Assembly (NCBI GenBank): GCA_050247435.1
Contig: JBFWUF010000007.1
Coordinates: 108,683-172,682, forward strand
Direction: 5' to 3'
Length of the DNA stretch: 64,000 bases
From: JAJVID01 sp050247435
GTDB taxonomy: Bacteria > Acidobacteriota > Blastocatellia > RBC074
The notes under the pieces are model-generated. The model was not told where the DNA came from, made no database searches, and saw nothing but the letters and a program-made list of their open reading frames with translations. The position numbers and the translations under genes are program-made. Positions 30,003 to 37,810 of this stretch are shown piece after piece. Positions within the stretch are counted from its first letter, which is position 1, and every line of letters starts with the position of its first letter.

Positions 30003-30499
30003 TGAACATTTGGCGGCGTGGCTTGCTCACACAGAATCCGTATTACCGGACGCCGTTCCGCATTGCGCGCGTGCCGCGCGAAATCACGCGGCATCGCACC
30101 ATCGTCAAGCTCATCGGCGACACCCGGCAATTGGTGAATCGCGATCCGCAATCGCACCGGATCAACGGCTCGCCCGTGACCGACGCCGAGATCAACGCCG
30201 CCGAGCCGGCTCTGACCGATCCGAAGCGGCGAATCATCGAGGAACTGCTCGAACACGCGGCCGAGGAACCACCGCTTGGCCCGGTGCGGAAGCTCGCTCA
30301 GGAAGTGGCCGAGGCGATGGCTGTTGATTCCCCGGAGCGCCCTTCGGAGACGTGGATGGTCAACGACCTCGGCGCGCTGCAGGGGTTGGCCACGAGTCTG
30401 ATCCGGCAATTCCTTGAACAAGCTCCGCAACATTCGCCGTCTTTCGGCGCGCTGGAGTTGGAAATCGTTCCGCCGTTCGGTCGGGCGGATGAAGTTTAA
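29999..30499 (+). CDS. Small soluble protein, possible degenerate J-like domain
   Basis: A 166-aa protein overlapping the stop of the TPR gene and followed 13 bases later by the first GrpE-like gene. The N-terminal pattern NPYYRTPFRIARVP, then a helix with ALTDPKRRIIEELL near residue 75, recalls J-like modules seen next to bacterial Hsp70s (PF-R-hydrophobic start, DP-x-RR helix), but the HPD tripeptide is absent. Placement before GrpE and Hsp70 genes supports a co-chaperone role. This is inference; otherwise unknown. Confidence 0.6.
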   Translation: MMNIWRRGLLTQNPYYRTPFRIARVPREITRHRTIVKLIGDTRQLVNRDPQSHRINGSPVTDAEINAAEPALTDPKRRIIEELLEHAAEEPPLGPVRKLAQEVAEAMAVDSPERPSETWMVNDLGALQGLATSLIRQFLEQAPQHSPSFGALELEIVPPFGRADEV

Positions 30500-30512
30500 A
30501 GGAGGAGGTTTG

Positions 30513-31025
30513 ATGGATTCCCTTCTGGAAGTGACAGATCAACCGCGAGCCGTCGCCGCTGGAGCGATGGCTGAAACACCGCTTGTCACGATGGCCTGGC
30601 GAGCGTTGCGCGCCGAGCATCAACGCCGCGCCGAGGAACGACAGCGCGAGCATCGCGACGCCGGGCGCGTTGCGGAAGCGATGGCGAGCGTCGCCGAAGA
30701 GGCGCATCGCCTGCGGCGGATGGCGCAAGCGAGTTCGGTTAGCCAAGCCGAACAGATTCTGGCCACCGCCAACAGGATTGAATCGGCGCTGGCGGGCGTC
30801 GAGTTGAAGATCATCGCGCCTGAAGGCGAGCCGTTCGACGGCGAATTGATGGAATTGCTCGAAAACATCGCGCAGCAACCCGACCCCGAAGCGCGAGAGC
30901 CGCGCGTCGCCGAGGTGATCACGCCGACCATCATCTATCGCGGCGCGATGCTGCGAATGGGCAAAGCGATTATCGCCGTCCCGGCCACGACCGGGGACGG
31001 GAGATCAATTGAAGAGCGCGCATAA
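30513..31025 (+). CDS. Divergent GrpE-like nucleotide exchange factor (first)
   Basis: A 170-aa protein with a strong ribosome site (AAAGGAGGAGG). Residues about 30-90 form a long charged helix or coiled coil; residues about 95-165 keep the outline of the GrpE beta domain: GEPFDGELMELLENI (family GxxFDPxxHEAV), then VITPTIIYRGAMLRMGKAIIAVP (family PGYxxxGxVLRPAxVxV). GrpE opens Hsp70 to release ADP. An Hsp70 gene follows after a palindrome, which fits. Sequence is far from housekeeping GrpE, so exchange activity needs proof. Confidence 0.7.
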   Translation: MDSLLEVTDQPRAVAAGAMAETPLVTMAWRALRAEHQRRAEERQREHRDAGRVAEAMASVAEEAHRLRRMAQASSVSQAEQILATANRIESALAGVELKIIAPEGEPFDGELMELLENIAQQPDPEAREPRVAEVITPTIIYRGAMLRMGKAIIAVPATTGDGRSIEERA

Positions 31026-31028
31026 AGC

Positions 31029-31092
31029 CTGGGAGCGCACGCGGCTCGCGTGCGGGTGAGTAAACCCGCACGCGAGCCGCGTGCGCTCCCAG
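31029..31092. repeat. Perfect 29-bp inverted repeat between GrpE-like and Hsp70 genes
   Basis: Left arm 31029-31057 and right arm 31064-31092 are exact inverted copies separated by only six bases. The arms are GC-rich (GGGAGCGCACGCGG start). No T tract follows, so an mRNA-processing, attenuating or mobile palindrome role is likelier than a plain terminator. It begins four bases after the GrpE-like stop codon. Confidence 0.95.
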
Positions 31093-31189
31093 GGCGATGT
31101 GAGTGAAAGATGACCCGCAACGGCCATCAATAATGACGAAGCGTGAATGGCCATAAGCCACTCACCACATTTATCACGGAGGTTCACCA

Positions 31190-33757
31190 ATGGGACGCAT
31201 TATTGGCATTGATCTGGGCACCACCTACAGCGCCATCGCTATTCCGGAAGAGCGCGCGGGAGACGGTTTTTATGTTCTGCCCGAATGTCCGGGCTACACG
31301 ATCATTTTGGACAAGCTCAAGCGGCGCATCACGCCTTCGGTGGTGGCGGAAGACAACGCAGGGCAGGTCGTGGTCGGTCATTCGGCCAAGGCGCGCGCGG
31401 GATTGGCGCCTGAACCGATTATGTTCGCCAAACGGTGGATGGGCGAGGACAAGACATTTCAATTGAACAAACAGGGCGCATTGCAACCGGTGGAGGTCTC
31501 GGCGCACGTGCTCCGTTTTCTGAAGGCGTTGGCGGAAGAGAGGCTGGGAGAGCCGGTGGAAGAGGCCGTCATCACCGTTCCCGCTTACTTCAATCTCAAA
31601 GCCAAGCAGATGACCGAAGAAGCCGCCAAGATGGCCGGGCTGCGTGTGGCCCAGATAGCTCCTGAGCCGGTGGCCGCCGCGTTAATGTATTGCGCCAACG
31701 ATACGCGCGATCCGTTGCGAATCATGACCTACGACCTGGGCGGCGGCACGTTCGACGTAGCCATTCTGGAGAAACGCGACGGCGTGATCAGCGCTGATTC
31801 GATCCTTTCGTTCGACGGCAACCGTTTCCTGGGCGGATACGACTTCGACCTATTGCTGGCGCGCTGGATTGCGCGGAAGCTCTGCGAGCAGGGCTACGAC
31901 CTGGAACTGGATGAGGACAGCCCCGCCGACAAAGTTATCCTGGCCAAGCTGCTGGTTTACGCAGAGCGGGTCAAGATCAAGCTCTCCGAAAATGAGAGCT
32001 ACGATCTGGTGGAAAACGAGACCGGTGTTACCGATCACGCGGGAAACCCGGTGGTCATTGACCTGAACATCACGCGCGGCGAGTTTGAAGCGATGATCAG
32101 TGATCTGGTCAGGGAGACGATCAGAATCTGCCACCGCGCGATGACCGAGAAGGCCAAGGAGCCGATGCGCCCCGATCAGATTGACGAGATCATCATGATC
32201 GGCGGCTCGTCACGCATCCCGATGATCGGGATCTGGCTGGAGAAGGAGTTCGGACGCAACCCCAAACTGATTATGCCCGATCTGTGCGTGGCGCTGGGCG
32301 CGGCGATCATCGCCGGAACCAAAGGCCCAGGAGAAAAGGTCGGCTGTCTCGAACTCGACCGCATCGAGAAACAGACTGACCTTCCCCACATAGTGGTCAC
32401 CGGACGCGTCGTGGCTGATGGCGAGTTGAAGAGCGTGGAAAGCTGTCTGGTGGCGTTGCGCTCTGATGACGGCGTTTACGTGAGCCAGACGAAGACTAAG
32501 CCCGACGGCGCATTCACCTTCCAGGGAGTGAAGCTGCGTCTGAATGACCAGACGGATTTCAACCTGACGGTGACTTCTCCCGCAGGCGCCAAAGTCGCCA
32601 GCCACAAATTCTCCGTCAAACAATCGAGCGAGGCCGCAAGCGGCTCGGCCGTCAGCGGATCGATCCCGACCAACATGCTCGCCAAGCCGATCTACATTGA
32701 CTTCGCCGATGGGCCGTATTTGATCGCGAAGGAACGCACGCCGCTGCCTTTCGAGAAAGTGATTCCAGCCGAAACCAGAGACACCAGCGGACAGATCATT
32801 CTGCGCGTGCGCGAAGAAAACATGCCGCTCGGCGAAATCGTCATGCGCGACATCCCAACGACTCTGCCCGTGGGAAGCGCGGTGGACATCACGGTGACGT
32901 TTCAAGAGAACTATCAGGTACCTGTCCGCGCCTACGTGCCCGCCCTGGCGCGCGAAACCAGCGCCGTCATGGAACTGCCTCTGCGAGCGCAGAAGTCGCG
33001 CGAGGAATTGCAGGGCGATTATCGCAAGCTCACTGCGCGCGCCGAGGATGCGCTTTCGAGCGCTGCGCCCGCGGCCAAATTCGGCAAGAGCAAGCGATTG
33101 GAAGAAAGCCGTGAGGCCGCCGAGCGGATGTTTGAAGACAAGGCCGATCCGGCGGCGATTCAAGACCGTCTGGATGAGATCGAAAATTTGGTTCGCGAAA
33201 TCAGCGCCGGATGGCGGCCCGAACCGCCGCGCGCTGTGCTTGAAGATAAAGCGGTCGAAGCCCAGGGGCTGATCGCCAGGCTGGTCAAAAAGAAACCAGA
33301 AACCGCTCAGGATCGCTACGACCAGCAACTGGAAGCGATCCTCAAAGAGGCGCGGAAGGCCTACGAAGAGCAGAACACGACGGTCTGGAAAGACTCCTTC
33401 ACGCGCCTGGTCAATCTGTGCGACCGCGTGCATTCGCAGATTGATGAAGACACCGGAGGCGGAGGCGAGATCAATCCGGCTCAGCTTCTGCTGATGTGCG
33501 AAAAAGAGCTGACTGCGCTGGCCGAATGGGCGAAGAAGCAGAAACGCATCAATGCGACGGGCAAGGAAGAGACGCTCTTTGACCGGTTCAAGACCGATTT
33601 CGAGGAACTGGCGGAGTCTTTGAAGCGGATCAAACCCGATGCGCCGAACGCCTCAGCGCAGATCGTGGACTGGTATCGCACCAAGTTCAAAGACCTGCAC
33701 AACCGCCTCAACGCGCCGGACACGATCGGGCTTCCCGGCGAACGGAAGACCAACTGA
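31190..33757 (+). CDS. Divergent Hsp70 with inserted Ig-like domain and long helical tail
   Basis: An 855-aa Hsp70-family chaperone. Residues 1-385 are the nucleotide-binding domain with phosphate-1 IGIDLGTTYSAIA, phosphate-2 YDLGGGTFDVAI and adenosine loop GGSSRIPMI. Residues about 396-480 look like an inserted Ig/carboxypeptidase-regulatory-like beta domain (HIVVTGRVVADGE, FNLTVTSPAGAKV). The substrate-binding beta domain follows at 495-585 (RTPLPFEKVIPAETRD, LGEIVMRDIP). A 250-residue helical tail is longer than a normal lid. GGAGG precedes the ATG. There is no CIRCE site upstream. Not housekeeping DnaK; a specialised ATP-driven client handler in this block. Confidence 0.93.
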   Translation: MGRIIGIDLGTTYSAIAIPEERAGDGFYVLPECPGYTIILDKLKRRITPSVVAEDNAGQVVVGHSAKARAGLAPEPIMFAKRWMGEDKTFQLNKQGALQPVEVSAHVLRFLKALAEERLGEPVEEAVITVPAYFNLKAKQMTEEAAKMAGLRVAQIAPEPVAAALMYCANDTRDPLRIMTYDLGGGTFDVAILEKRDGVISADSILSFDGNRFLGGYDFDLLLARWIARKLCEQGYDLELDEDSPADKVILAKLLVYAERVKIKLSENESYDLVENETGVTDHAGNPVVIDLNITRGEFEAMISDLVRETIRICHRAMTEKAKEPMRPDQIDEIIMIGGSSRIPMIGIWLEKEFGRNPKLIMPDLCVALGAAIIAGTKGPGEKVGCLELDRIEKQTDLPHIVVTGRVVADGELKSVESCLVALRSDDGVYVSQTKTKPDGAFTFQGVKLRLNDQTDFNLTVTSPAGAKVASHKFSVKQSSEAASGSAVSGSIPTNMLAKPIYIDFADGPYLIAKERTPLPFEKVIPAETRDTSGQIILRVREENMPLGEIVMRDIPTTLPVGSAVDITVTFQENYQVPVRAYVPALARETSAVMELPLRAQKSREELQGDYRKLTARAEDALSSAAPAAKFGKSKRLEESREAAERMFEDKADPAAIQDRLDEIENLVREISAGWRPEPPRAVLEDKAVEAQGLIARLVKKKPETAQDRYDQQLEAILKEARKAYEEQNTTVWKDSFTRLVNLCDRVHSQIDEDTGGGGEINPAQLLLMCEKELTALAEWAKKQKRINATGKEETLFDRFKTDFEELAESLKRIKPDAPNASAQIVDWYRTKFKDLHNRLNAPDTIGLPGERKTN

Positions 33758-33775
33758 CGAAAGGAGCGCGGCGCG

Positions 33776-34243
33776 ATGTACAACTGTCCGGCATGTGGCG
33801 CAATGGACGTAGAAGGCCGCGAGACCTGCGCGTGCGGCGCCGACCTCAGCTTGCTGGCCCGATTGGAGGCTATCTCCGACGCGTGGTTCAACGAAGGGCT
33901 GCGCGCGTTGGCCGAAGGGGCGCGGGGACGGGCGATGGAATGGTTCTCAGCGGCCTGCGCCGCGCGGCCCACAGATGCGGCGGCGCGGCGCGCGCAGGCC
34001 AAAGTTTGGGCGCAACTGGGCTGCTGGGACGAAGCTCTTGATGCGCTCGAACGCGCGGCGATGATCGAGCCTGACGACGACGAACTGAATGCGATTCGAC
34101 GGGCGATTGAAGAGGGCGCTGCGCGTCTCGCAGCGCAAGCGTCTCCCGTTCAGCAACCGTCGAGCCGTCGGCTTGCGCGGGCCAATGGAAAAACAGCGCG
34201 GCGAAAAAAGCAGCGCGGCGGCGCGAGGAAGAAAGTCGGCTGA
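33776..34243 (+). CDS. Zinc-ribbon and TPR small protein
   Basis: A 155-aa protein 18 bases after the Hsp70 gene, with GGAG upstream of the ATG. It begins with a zinc ribbon, CPAC then CAC (YNCPACG near residue 3, CACGADL near 20). A TPR-like pair follows at about 35-110 (AREMEWF-type pattern, then CWDEALDALERAAMIEPDDDE). The tail is strongly basic (KTARRKKQRGGARKK). It may link the Hsp70s to a nucleic acid or acidic partner; unknown function. Confidence 0.8.
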   Translation: MYNCPACGAMDVEGRETCACGADLSLLARLEAISDAWFNEGLRALAEGARGRAMEWFSAACAARPTDAAARRAQAKVWAQLGCWDEALDALERAAMIEPDDDELNAIRRAIEEGAARLAAQASPVQQPSSRRLARANGKTARRKKQRGGARKKVG

Positions 34244-34293
34244 TAGTTTCGCGCATCGACTGGAATCGCATCGCGAGCTGAAGGAGAAAGACG

Positions 34294-36399
34294 ATGAGTA
34301 AGATCGTAGTGGGCATTGATCTGGGGACAACCTATTCGGCCATCGCCTACGTGGATGACGGCGGGCGGCCTCGCGTTATTCCGAACGCCGATGGCAAGAC
34401 GACCACGCCTTCGGCGGTGTTGATCCAGAATGGCCGCATCGCGGTCGGAGATGTCGCGCTCAATCAGTGGGTGACGAATGAAGAGTACGTGGTGCGATGG
34501 ATCAAGCGCGCGATGGGCGACGCGGGCTATCGCTTTCAGGGCCTGTCGCCGGTGGAGATTTCAGCCGAGATTCTGAAGGCGCTCAAGGCCGACGCGGAGC
34601 TTTATCTGGGCGAGCAGATCGAAGAGGCCGTGATCACCTGCCCGGCCTACTTCGCGGCCATCGAGATCGAAAACACCAAACTGGCGGGAGAGATGGCGGG
34701 CTTGCGCGTGCGCGAGATCGTCAAGGAGCCGACGGCCGCGGCGGTCTATTACGGCGTCGAGCAGATGCGCGACGGCGAGACGATCCTGGTCTGCGATCTG
34801 GGCGGCGGCACTTTCGACGCCACCGTGCTCGCTTACAAGAACGGCGTCTTCGCGCCGCTGGCGACCAAAGGCGACCGGCAACTCGGCGGCCACGATTGGA
34901 CGATGGATTTGGTGGAATTGGTTGCGGAGCGTCTGGAAGCGCGTTTCGGCGATGATCCGCGCAATGATCTGCTGGCCGGGCAGATGCTTTACGAAGCCTG
35001 CGAACAGGCCAAGCGCGATTACGCGCGACTCACCGAGGTTGCGATTCCCTGCCACTTCCAGGGCCGGATGGAACAGGTCGTCGTCACGCGCGACGATTTC
35101 GAGGCGCGCACCGAATACAAGATTCAGGAGGTGGTGGGTTGGGCTGAGCAATCGCTGGCCAAAGCGCAACCCGCGCTGACCTGGAAAGAGATTGATCGCA
35201 TTCTGCTGGTCGGCGGGTCGAGCCGGTTGCGGCGTCTGTCGCTGGCGCTCGAAGAAGCTTCGGGCAAAAAGCCTGTGCAGACGGGCGAGCCTGATCTGAT
35301 GGTTGCGCTCGGCGCGGCGATCCTGGCTCGCGGTCAGGTGCGCCCGCGCAAACCCGCTGGCGGTCTGGTCGAAGCCGCGCACGGCGGATTGCCTGGTGGA
35401 TTGATTGACGTTGATTATCTCCGCGTCATCGCCCGTTCGCTCGGCACGCGCGTCATCGTCACTGAGAAGAATAAACCGCGCATCACCAATTCGCTGATCA
35501 TCCCGCACGGCACCGAATCGCCCGTTTCGCGTTCCCGCGACGATTACGAGATTTCGTCGCCGGGCCAGCCTCACTTCGACGTGCCGGTGGTCGAGTTCGA
35601 AAGCGACGATGATTTCGACGTGGTCGGCAATTTCCGCTTCACCTGCCCGCCCACCGCCGGGCGCGGCGACCGTGTCGAGGTGACTTTCCATTACGACATC
35701 AGCGGCATCCCGACCGTCGAAGCGCGCGACCTCAAGACGGGCCAGCGGCTGGCAAGCGAGCGGTTGGATTACCAGGAGCCGAATCTGGAAGAGTTCGGTC
35801 GTCTGCGATTGAAGCCGCGCTGGGTGGTCTTCGCGATTGACGCTTCGTACAGCATGGAAGGCGAGAAGATGCGGGACGCGAAGAAGGCGCTGGTTGACAA
35901 CGCGCGCGATCTGCTCTCGCTCAGCGGCGAAGGCTGCAAGATCGGGATCGTCAGCTTCGCTTCCACCGCGCAGATCGTGTGCCGGCCGACAGCAGACATA
36001 GCAGCCATCAAACAGGCCGCCGACGGCATTTTCCCTTCAGGAATGACCGCGATGGATGACGGCATCCGCCAGGCGATTGAGTTGGTGATGGCCGCGCCCG
36101 CCGGCGTTGACCGGGACGTGGTGATGGTCACCGACGGAATGCCGGACGGCCATCGCCGCCACAACACGCTGGCGATGGCCGAAGAGGCGAAGCGGAAAGG
36201 CGTCACGCTCTCGTCGGTGGGCATCGGCGACACGGACGTAGACCTGGATTTCCTGCGCCAGTTATCGCCGCTCTCGCTGGTGATCGAAAACGCGAGCGGT
36301 GTGGGCGCGGCCATGACCTCGCTGCTCACGCAATCGGCGCAAGCGCGCGGGGGATTGATGGACGCCCCGACCGGCGGGCTTTCAGATGTGGAGGACTGA
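34294..36399 (+). CDS. Hsp70 - vWA fusion protein
   Basis: A 701-aa protein. Residues 1-350 are an Hsp70 ATPase domain (VGIDLGTTYSAIA, CDLGGGTFDATV, VGGSSRLRRL). Residues about 385-500 keep a diverged substrate-binding beta domain (SSPGQPHFDVPVVE, YDISGIPTVEARD). Where the helical lid should be there is a von Willebrand factor A domain from about 509 to 670: MIDAS Asp516-x-Ser518-x-Ser520 in FAIDASYSM, the threonine in SGMTAMDDG, and the aspartate of VMVTDGMPDG. The ligand set is complete, so metal binding is expected. A GrpE-like gene overlaps its stop by TGATG. Hsp70-vWA joins are known but rare; partners here are unproven. Confidence 0.93.
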   Translation: MSKIVVGIDLGTTYSAIAYVDDGGRPRVIPNADGKTTTPSAVLIQNGRIAVGDVALNQWVTNEEYVVRWIKRAMGDAGYRFQGLSPVEISAEILKALKADAELYLGEQIEEAVITCPAYFAAIEIENTKLAGEMAGLRVREIVKEPTAAAVYYGVEQMRDGETILVCDLGGGTFDATVLAYKNGVFAPLATKGDRQLGGHDWTMDLVELVAERLEARFGDDPRNDLLAGQMLYEACEQAKRDYARLTEVAIPCHFQGRMEQVVVTRDDFEARTEYKIQEVVGWAEQSLAKAQPALTWKEIDRILLVGGSSRLRRLSLALEEASGKKPVQTGEPDLMVALGAAILARGQVRPRKPAGGLVEAAHGGLPGGLIDVDYLRVIARSLGTRVIVTEKNKPRITNSLIIPHGTESPVSRSRDDYEISSPGQPHFDVPVVEFESDDDFDVVGNFRFTCPPTAGRGDRVEVTFHYDISGIPTVEARDLKTGQRLASERLDYQEPNLEEFGRLRLKPRWVVFAIDASYSMEGEKMRDAKKALVDNARDLLSLSGEGCKIGIVSFASTAQIVCRPTADIAAIKQAADGIFPSGMTAMDDGIRQAIELVMAAPAGVDRDVVMVTDGMPDGHRRHNTLAMAEEAKRKGVTLSSVGIGDTDVDLDFLRQLSPLSLVIENASGVGAAMTSLLTQSAQARGGLMDAPTGGLSDVED

Positions 36400-37151
36400 T
36401 GAACGAAACAACCAAAACGAATGATGCGCTCGAAATCGCGCCGCCAATCGAGAGCCGCAATGACGAAGACGCGGTCGAAACCGCGGAACTGATCCCCCTG
36501 GATCAATCGGGCAATGACGATCAAAGCGCGACGGTCGAAACCGCGCCCGGCAGTTTCCTTTCCGATGCGGTCTGGGAATTGAACCGCGAGACGCGGGAAC
36601 TGCGCGAAACCGTGGCGGCGATGCAGACGCGGATGGCTGGTTTTGAAGCGGCGATGGACGCGATGGCCAAACAGGTCTCGTTCCTGCCGCCGCAAGTGCG
36701 GATGCTCGGCGGCAAGATTGATGGATTGGGGACAGCAATCAGCGAGCCGCGTTACCGCGCGGCGCTGCTCGGATTGCTCGGCGTTTTCGACCTGACCGAT
36801 CAGATACTGCGCACGCTGCCGACTGAAGGCGCCAGCGAGGTTGGAGTGGCGGCGCCAAATCATCGGCGCAACTACGAGGTCTTGCTCGCGCAACTCCGGC
36901 AGATTTTGGAGTCCAACGGGCTGACTGAGATTCCAACCAGCGGCGGCTTCGATCCTGAATTGCATCGCGCTTTGAAGCTAATCCCGGTCGCCGACCCGGC
37001 GCAATCCGATCAGATTTTGGAGGTGGCTCGCCGGGGCTTTCGCACCGAACAGTCCATTTTGCGCTACGCAGAGGTGCTTGTCGGCCAATACTCGGCGCCT
37101 GAGATTGTGGCCGACTCGTCAACGAATGCCATCAGCGAATGCCATCAGTAA
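36399..37151 (+). CDS. Divergent GrpE-like nucleotide exchange factor (second)
   Basis: A 250-aa protein translationally coupled to the Hsp70-vWA gene. Residues about 50-105 are a helical, coiled-coil-like segment (ELNRETRELRETVAAMQTRM). The C-terminal part has recognisable GrpE spacing: YEVLLAQLRQILESNGLTEI, then GGFDPELHRALKLIPV (family GxxFDPxxHEAV), then DQILEVARRGFRTEQSILRYAEVLVG (family ILEVLQKGYxLxDRVIRPAxVxV). It is longer and more acidic at the N-terminus than housekeeping GrpE. Coupling points to dedicated exchange on the Hsp70-vWA protein. Confidence 0.82.
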   Translation: MNETTKTNDALEIAPPIESRNDEDAVETAELIPLDQSGNDDQSATVETAPGSFLSDAVWELNRETRELRETVAAMQTRMAGFEAAMDAMAKQVSFLPPQVRMLGGKIDGLGTAISEPRYRAALLGLLGVFDLTDQILRTLPTEGASEVGVAAPNHRRNYEVLLAQLRQILESNGLTEIPTSGGFDPELHRALKLIPVADPAQSDQILEVARRGFRTEQSILRYAEVLVGQYSAPEIVADSSTNAISECHQ

Positions 37152-37233
37152 TTGATTGACCGGACTCAGCGTTACTTTTCACTTCTACTGGCAAAAGAGC
37201 GGTTCCAAACACGATAACGAAAGGAGAACAGCA

Positions 37234-37680
37234 ATGGACGAACAAAATCCTCTGGTCGGATGCGGGTGTGGGTTGTTGTCGCTCGGCTTTCTCGTATTGG
37301 TCTACTTCATCGGCGGCCAATGGCGGACAGAAATAACCTATGTGCCGCAGTTGGCGGATAACGTGAGCAACATTCAGCAGTTTGAAGAGACGCTCAACGG
37401 ACGCCACTGGGTAGGCGGTTTGGTCCAAGGCGAGCAGCCCGATTTGCAGCAGGCGATAAACAAACATCTGGGCAATGGCAAACAACTGACGAAACTCACC
37501 GTCAGGACCAAACACTCATTGCTCGATAATTTTCTGATGGTGATCACTCTCTTCATCTACAGCCCGGTCACGGTGGTGGTGAACGGCAGCGTTGGCGACG
37601 TCGTACAGGCTCAAATCCAACCGCCGGCCGCGCCAATGGGCGCGCAACCCGCCGCGACTCCGGCGAAGAGCGGAAGGTGA
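37234..37680 (+). CDS. Small membrane-anchored protein with Bor-like C-terminus
   Basis: A 148-aa protein starting at ATG 37234 (AAGGAG upstream). One hydrophobic helix lies at residues 8-30 within a cysteine-containing start (VGCGCGLLSLGF). Residues about 85-125 contain TKHSLLDNFLMVITLFIYSPVTVVV, which resembles the core of the Bor/Iss lipoprotein family (LLDGLL-x-x-ITLGIYTP). Bor proteins are small envelope proteins from phage lambda and plasmids linked to serum resistance; presence between two Hsp70 genes is unexpected. A weak but distinct resemblance. Confidence 0.65.
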   Translation: MDEQNPLVGCGCGLLSLGFLVLVYFIGGQWRTEITYVPQLADNVSNIQQFEETLNGRHWVGGLVQGEQPDLQQAINKHLGNGKQLTKLTVRTKHSLLDNFLMVITLFIYSPVTVVVNGSVGDVVQAQIQPPAAPMGAQPAATPAKSGR

Positions 37681-37810
37681 GCGGGAGCGAGTCCGAAGGG
37701 CCGTCTTCACTTATCAAATGATAATTCCTGAGAGCGGACACGTCCTCGCGGGCAAGTGTGATCAAGCGCCTGCTCGCGAGCGTTCCCAGGAATTTCACGA
37801 GGAGACAACT

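Noticed and set aside
31093..31189. A CIRCE or other heat-shock operator upstream of the first Hsp70
   Set aside because: No TTAGCACTC/GAGTGCTAA dyad could be found in this spacer or before the other Hsp70 genes.
37592..37810. N-terminal extension of the third Hsp70 from TTG 37592
   Set aside because: It overlaps the upstream gene in another frame, is Arg-rich, and the Hsp70 fold starts at the ATG at 37811, which has a GAGGAG site.
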